Below, one piece after another: positions 43,413 to 43,940 of a stretch of DNA of 43,940 bases. Each line of letters starts with the position of its first letter. Within the stretch, counting starts at the first letter, position 1. Position numbers and translations under genes: made by a program. The notes under the pieces are model-generated. The model was not told the DNA's origin and made no database searches. It saw only the letters and a list, made by a program, of their open reading frames with translations. The DNA comes from Cytophagales bacterium (lineage in GTDB: Bacteria > Bacteroidota > Bacteroidia > Cytophagales > CCMP332): assembly GCA_028279065.1 (NCBI GenBank), contig JANQSY010000077.1, positions 1 to 43,940 on the forward strand, read 5' to 3'.

Positions 43413-43940
43413 GTGAATTCAAAGCTTTTCCTATTAACCTCTATTTTTTGCCTTTCAGTCCTTTATGTCCCCGTGGAAGGCCAACAAACGGAAACGGTTC
43501 TTTCACATAAAAAGAACACCCATTCGGTAGGGGGAATGTTCCTGCCCTATCCAGGGATCCAAGGGTATTACTTTACCAATCTTCGTTATTCCTATGCCAT
43601 TAAAGAAAGAATTGAGATCGGATTGGATTTTACAGGTATCCTCCGTTTTCCCAGTCAAAGCTCTTCAGCGCTTAATGAACAGCCATCTTTGTATTTCAAT
43701 TACATTCACACTGGTCCCTTCATCAGATATTATTTTGGAAAGAAGAATTTTGGAGTTTTTGGAGAGTTGGGGTACAAATTTATTTTCCAGAATCAGTGGT
43801 CAACCGAATACCCCGATGCCACAGAGAGTGAATTTTACTATATAAACCAAAAGCAAATGCTAGCCACAGGAATTGTTGGAAGTGTAGGCATTTACTACCA
43901 CGGTTTGGCCAAAGGAAGGCTAGGGCTGGAACTGGGTTTA
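43413..43940 (+). CDS. Outer-membrane beta-barrel protein, N-terminal part, cut by window
   Basis: The frame opens at GTG 43413 and runs 176 codons to the right edge. An in-frame TAA at 43398 makes GTG the only start that keeps the signal peptide (SKLFLLTSIFCLSVLYVPVEGQ). The mature chain shows alternating beta-strands typical of an outer-membrane barrel: NTHSVGGMFLPYPGIQGYYF, RYSYAIKERIEIGLDFTG, FNYIHTGPFIRYYFGKKNFG and VFGELGYKFIFQ. The spacing GPFIRYYF then GVFGELGY is common in OmpW/OmpA-like eight-stranded barrels of Bacteroidota. Role unknown. It follows the LPP20-like gene by 63 nt, with the inverted repeat in between. Confidence 0.8.
   Translation, partial: MNSKLFLLTSIFCLSVLYVPVEGQQTETVLSHKKNTHSVGGMFLPYPGIQGYYFTNLRYSYAIKERIEIGLDFTGILRFPSQSSSALNEQPSLYFNYIHTGPFIRYYFGKKNFGVFGELGYKFIFQNQWSTEYPDATESEFYYINQKQMLATGIVGSVGIYYHGLAKGRLGLELGL

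Noticed and set aside
43594-43845. 83-codon frame inside the last gene
   Set aside because: The frame starting at GTG 43413 has a signal peptide and barrel strands through the same bases, so this is the out-of-frame shadow.
1-43940. CRISPR arrays, tRNA genes, insertion sequences and prophage genes
   Set aside because: No regularly spaced repeats, cloverleaf candidates, transposase motifs or phage structural genes were seen on either strand.

Overview
The window reads as chromosomal DNA of a Bacteroidota bacterium, most likely a marine or soil member of Cytophagales or a related order. The reasons are the type IX secretion (T9SS) translocon gene sprA, a secreted peptidase with a T9SS C-terminal sorting domain, several families typical of the phylum (DUF4837, DUF5723, the ABC-permease/M1-peptidase fusion, ASPIC/UnbV lipoproteins, SigZ), -7 elements of the TAnnTTTG type, and weak or absent Shine-Dalgarno sequences. 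No tRNA, rRNA, CRISPR array, insertion sequence or phage gene was seen. Coding density is high and no stretch over 300 bases lacks a gene if the small ORF at 20280-20465 is accepted.

Layout. (1) 1-16257, minus strand: a seven-gene run in the order ABC ATPase, ABC-permease/M1 fusion, thioredoxin-like protein, DUF4837 lipoprotein, then maeB, ruvA and sprA (sprA leaves the window at its 3' end). Most junctions are 1-4 nt overlaps. A good -33/-7 promoter match sits before maeB, so maeB-ruvA-sprA can also be a separate transcript. (2) 16.4-18.1 kb: two plus-strand genes with visibly lower GC, a DNRLRE-type secreted protein and a divergent FkbM-like methyltransferase. (3) 18.1-21.2 kb: rlpA, alkB, a CPBP protease, a small membrane ORF, the ECF sigma factor gene sigZ and, 20 nt after it, a 19-residue peptide of paired cysteines and glycines, closed by a strong terminator. 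(4) 21.2-24.3 kb: three envelope proteins. (5) 24.3-32.1 kb, minus strand: a six-gene amine/amide cluster of class III (GABA-type) aminotransferase, nitrilase-fold amidase, Orn/Lys/Arg-type PLP decarboxylase, ATP-grasp ligase, C45 Ntn-hydrolase and a 62-residue protein. (6) 32.3-34.7 kb: a MacB/FtsX-type ABC permease. (7) 34.8-43.9 kb, plus strand: a voltage-gated K+ channel with a C-terminal zinc ribbon overlapping a large VCBS/ASPIC lipoprotein, then a T9SS-exported M1 peptidase, an arylsulfotransferase lipoprotein, an LPP20-like lipoprotein and a truncated outer-membrane protein.

How the genes work together. SprA is the outer-membrane pore through which T9SS cargo leaves; the M1 peptidase at 38998-40932 is a clear cargo and the DNRLRE protein a possible one. 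The cluster in region 5 has the chemistry for an amine route (decarboxylation, ATP-driven amide formation, amide hydrolysis, transamination), but the substrate cannot be read from sequence. The best candidates for something undescribed are the SigZ/Cys-rich microprotein pair and the region 5 cluster.
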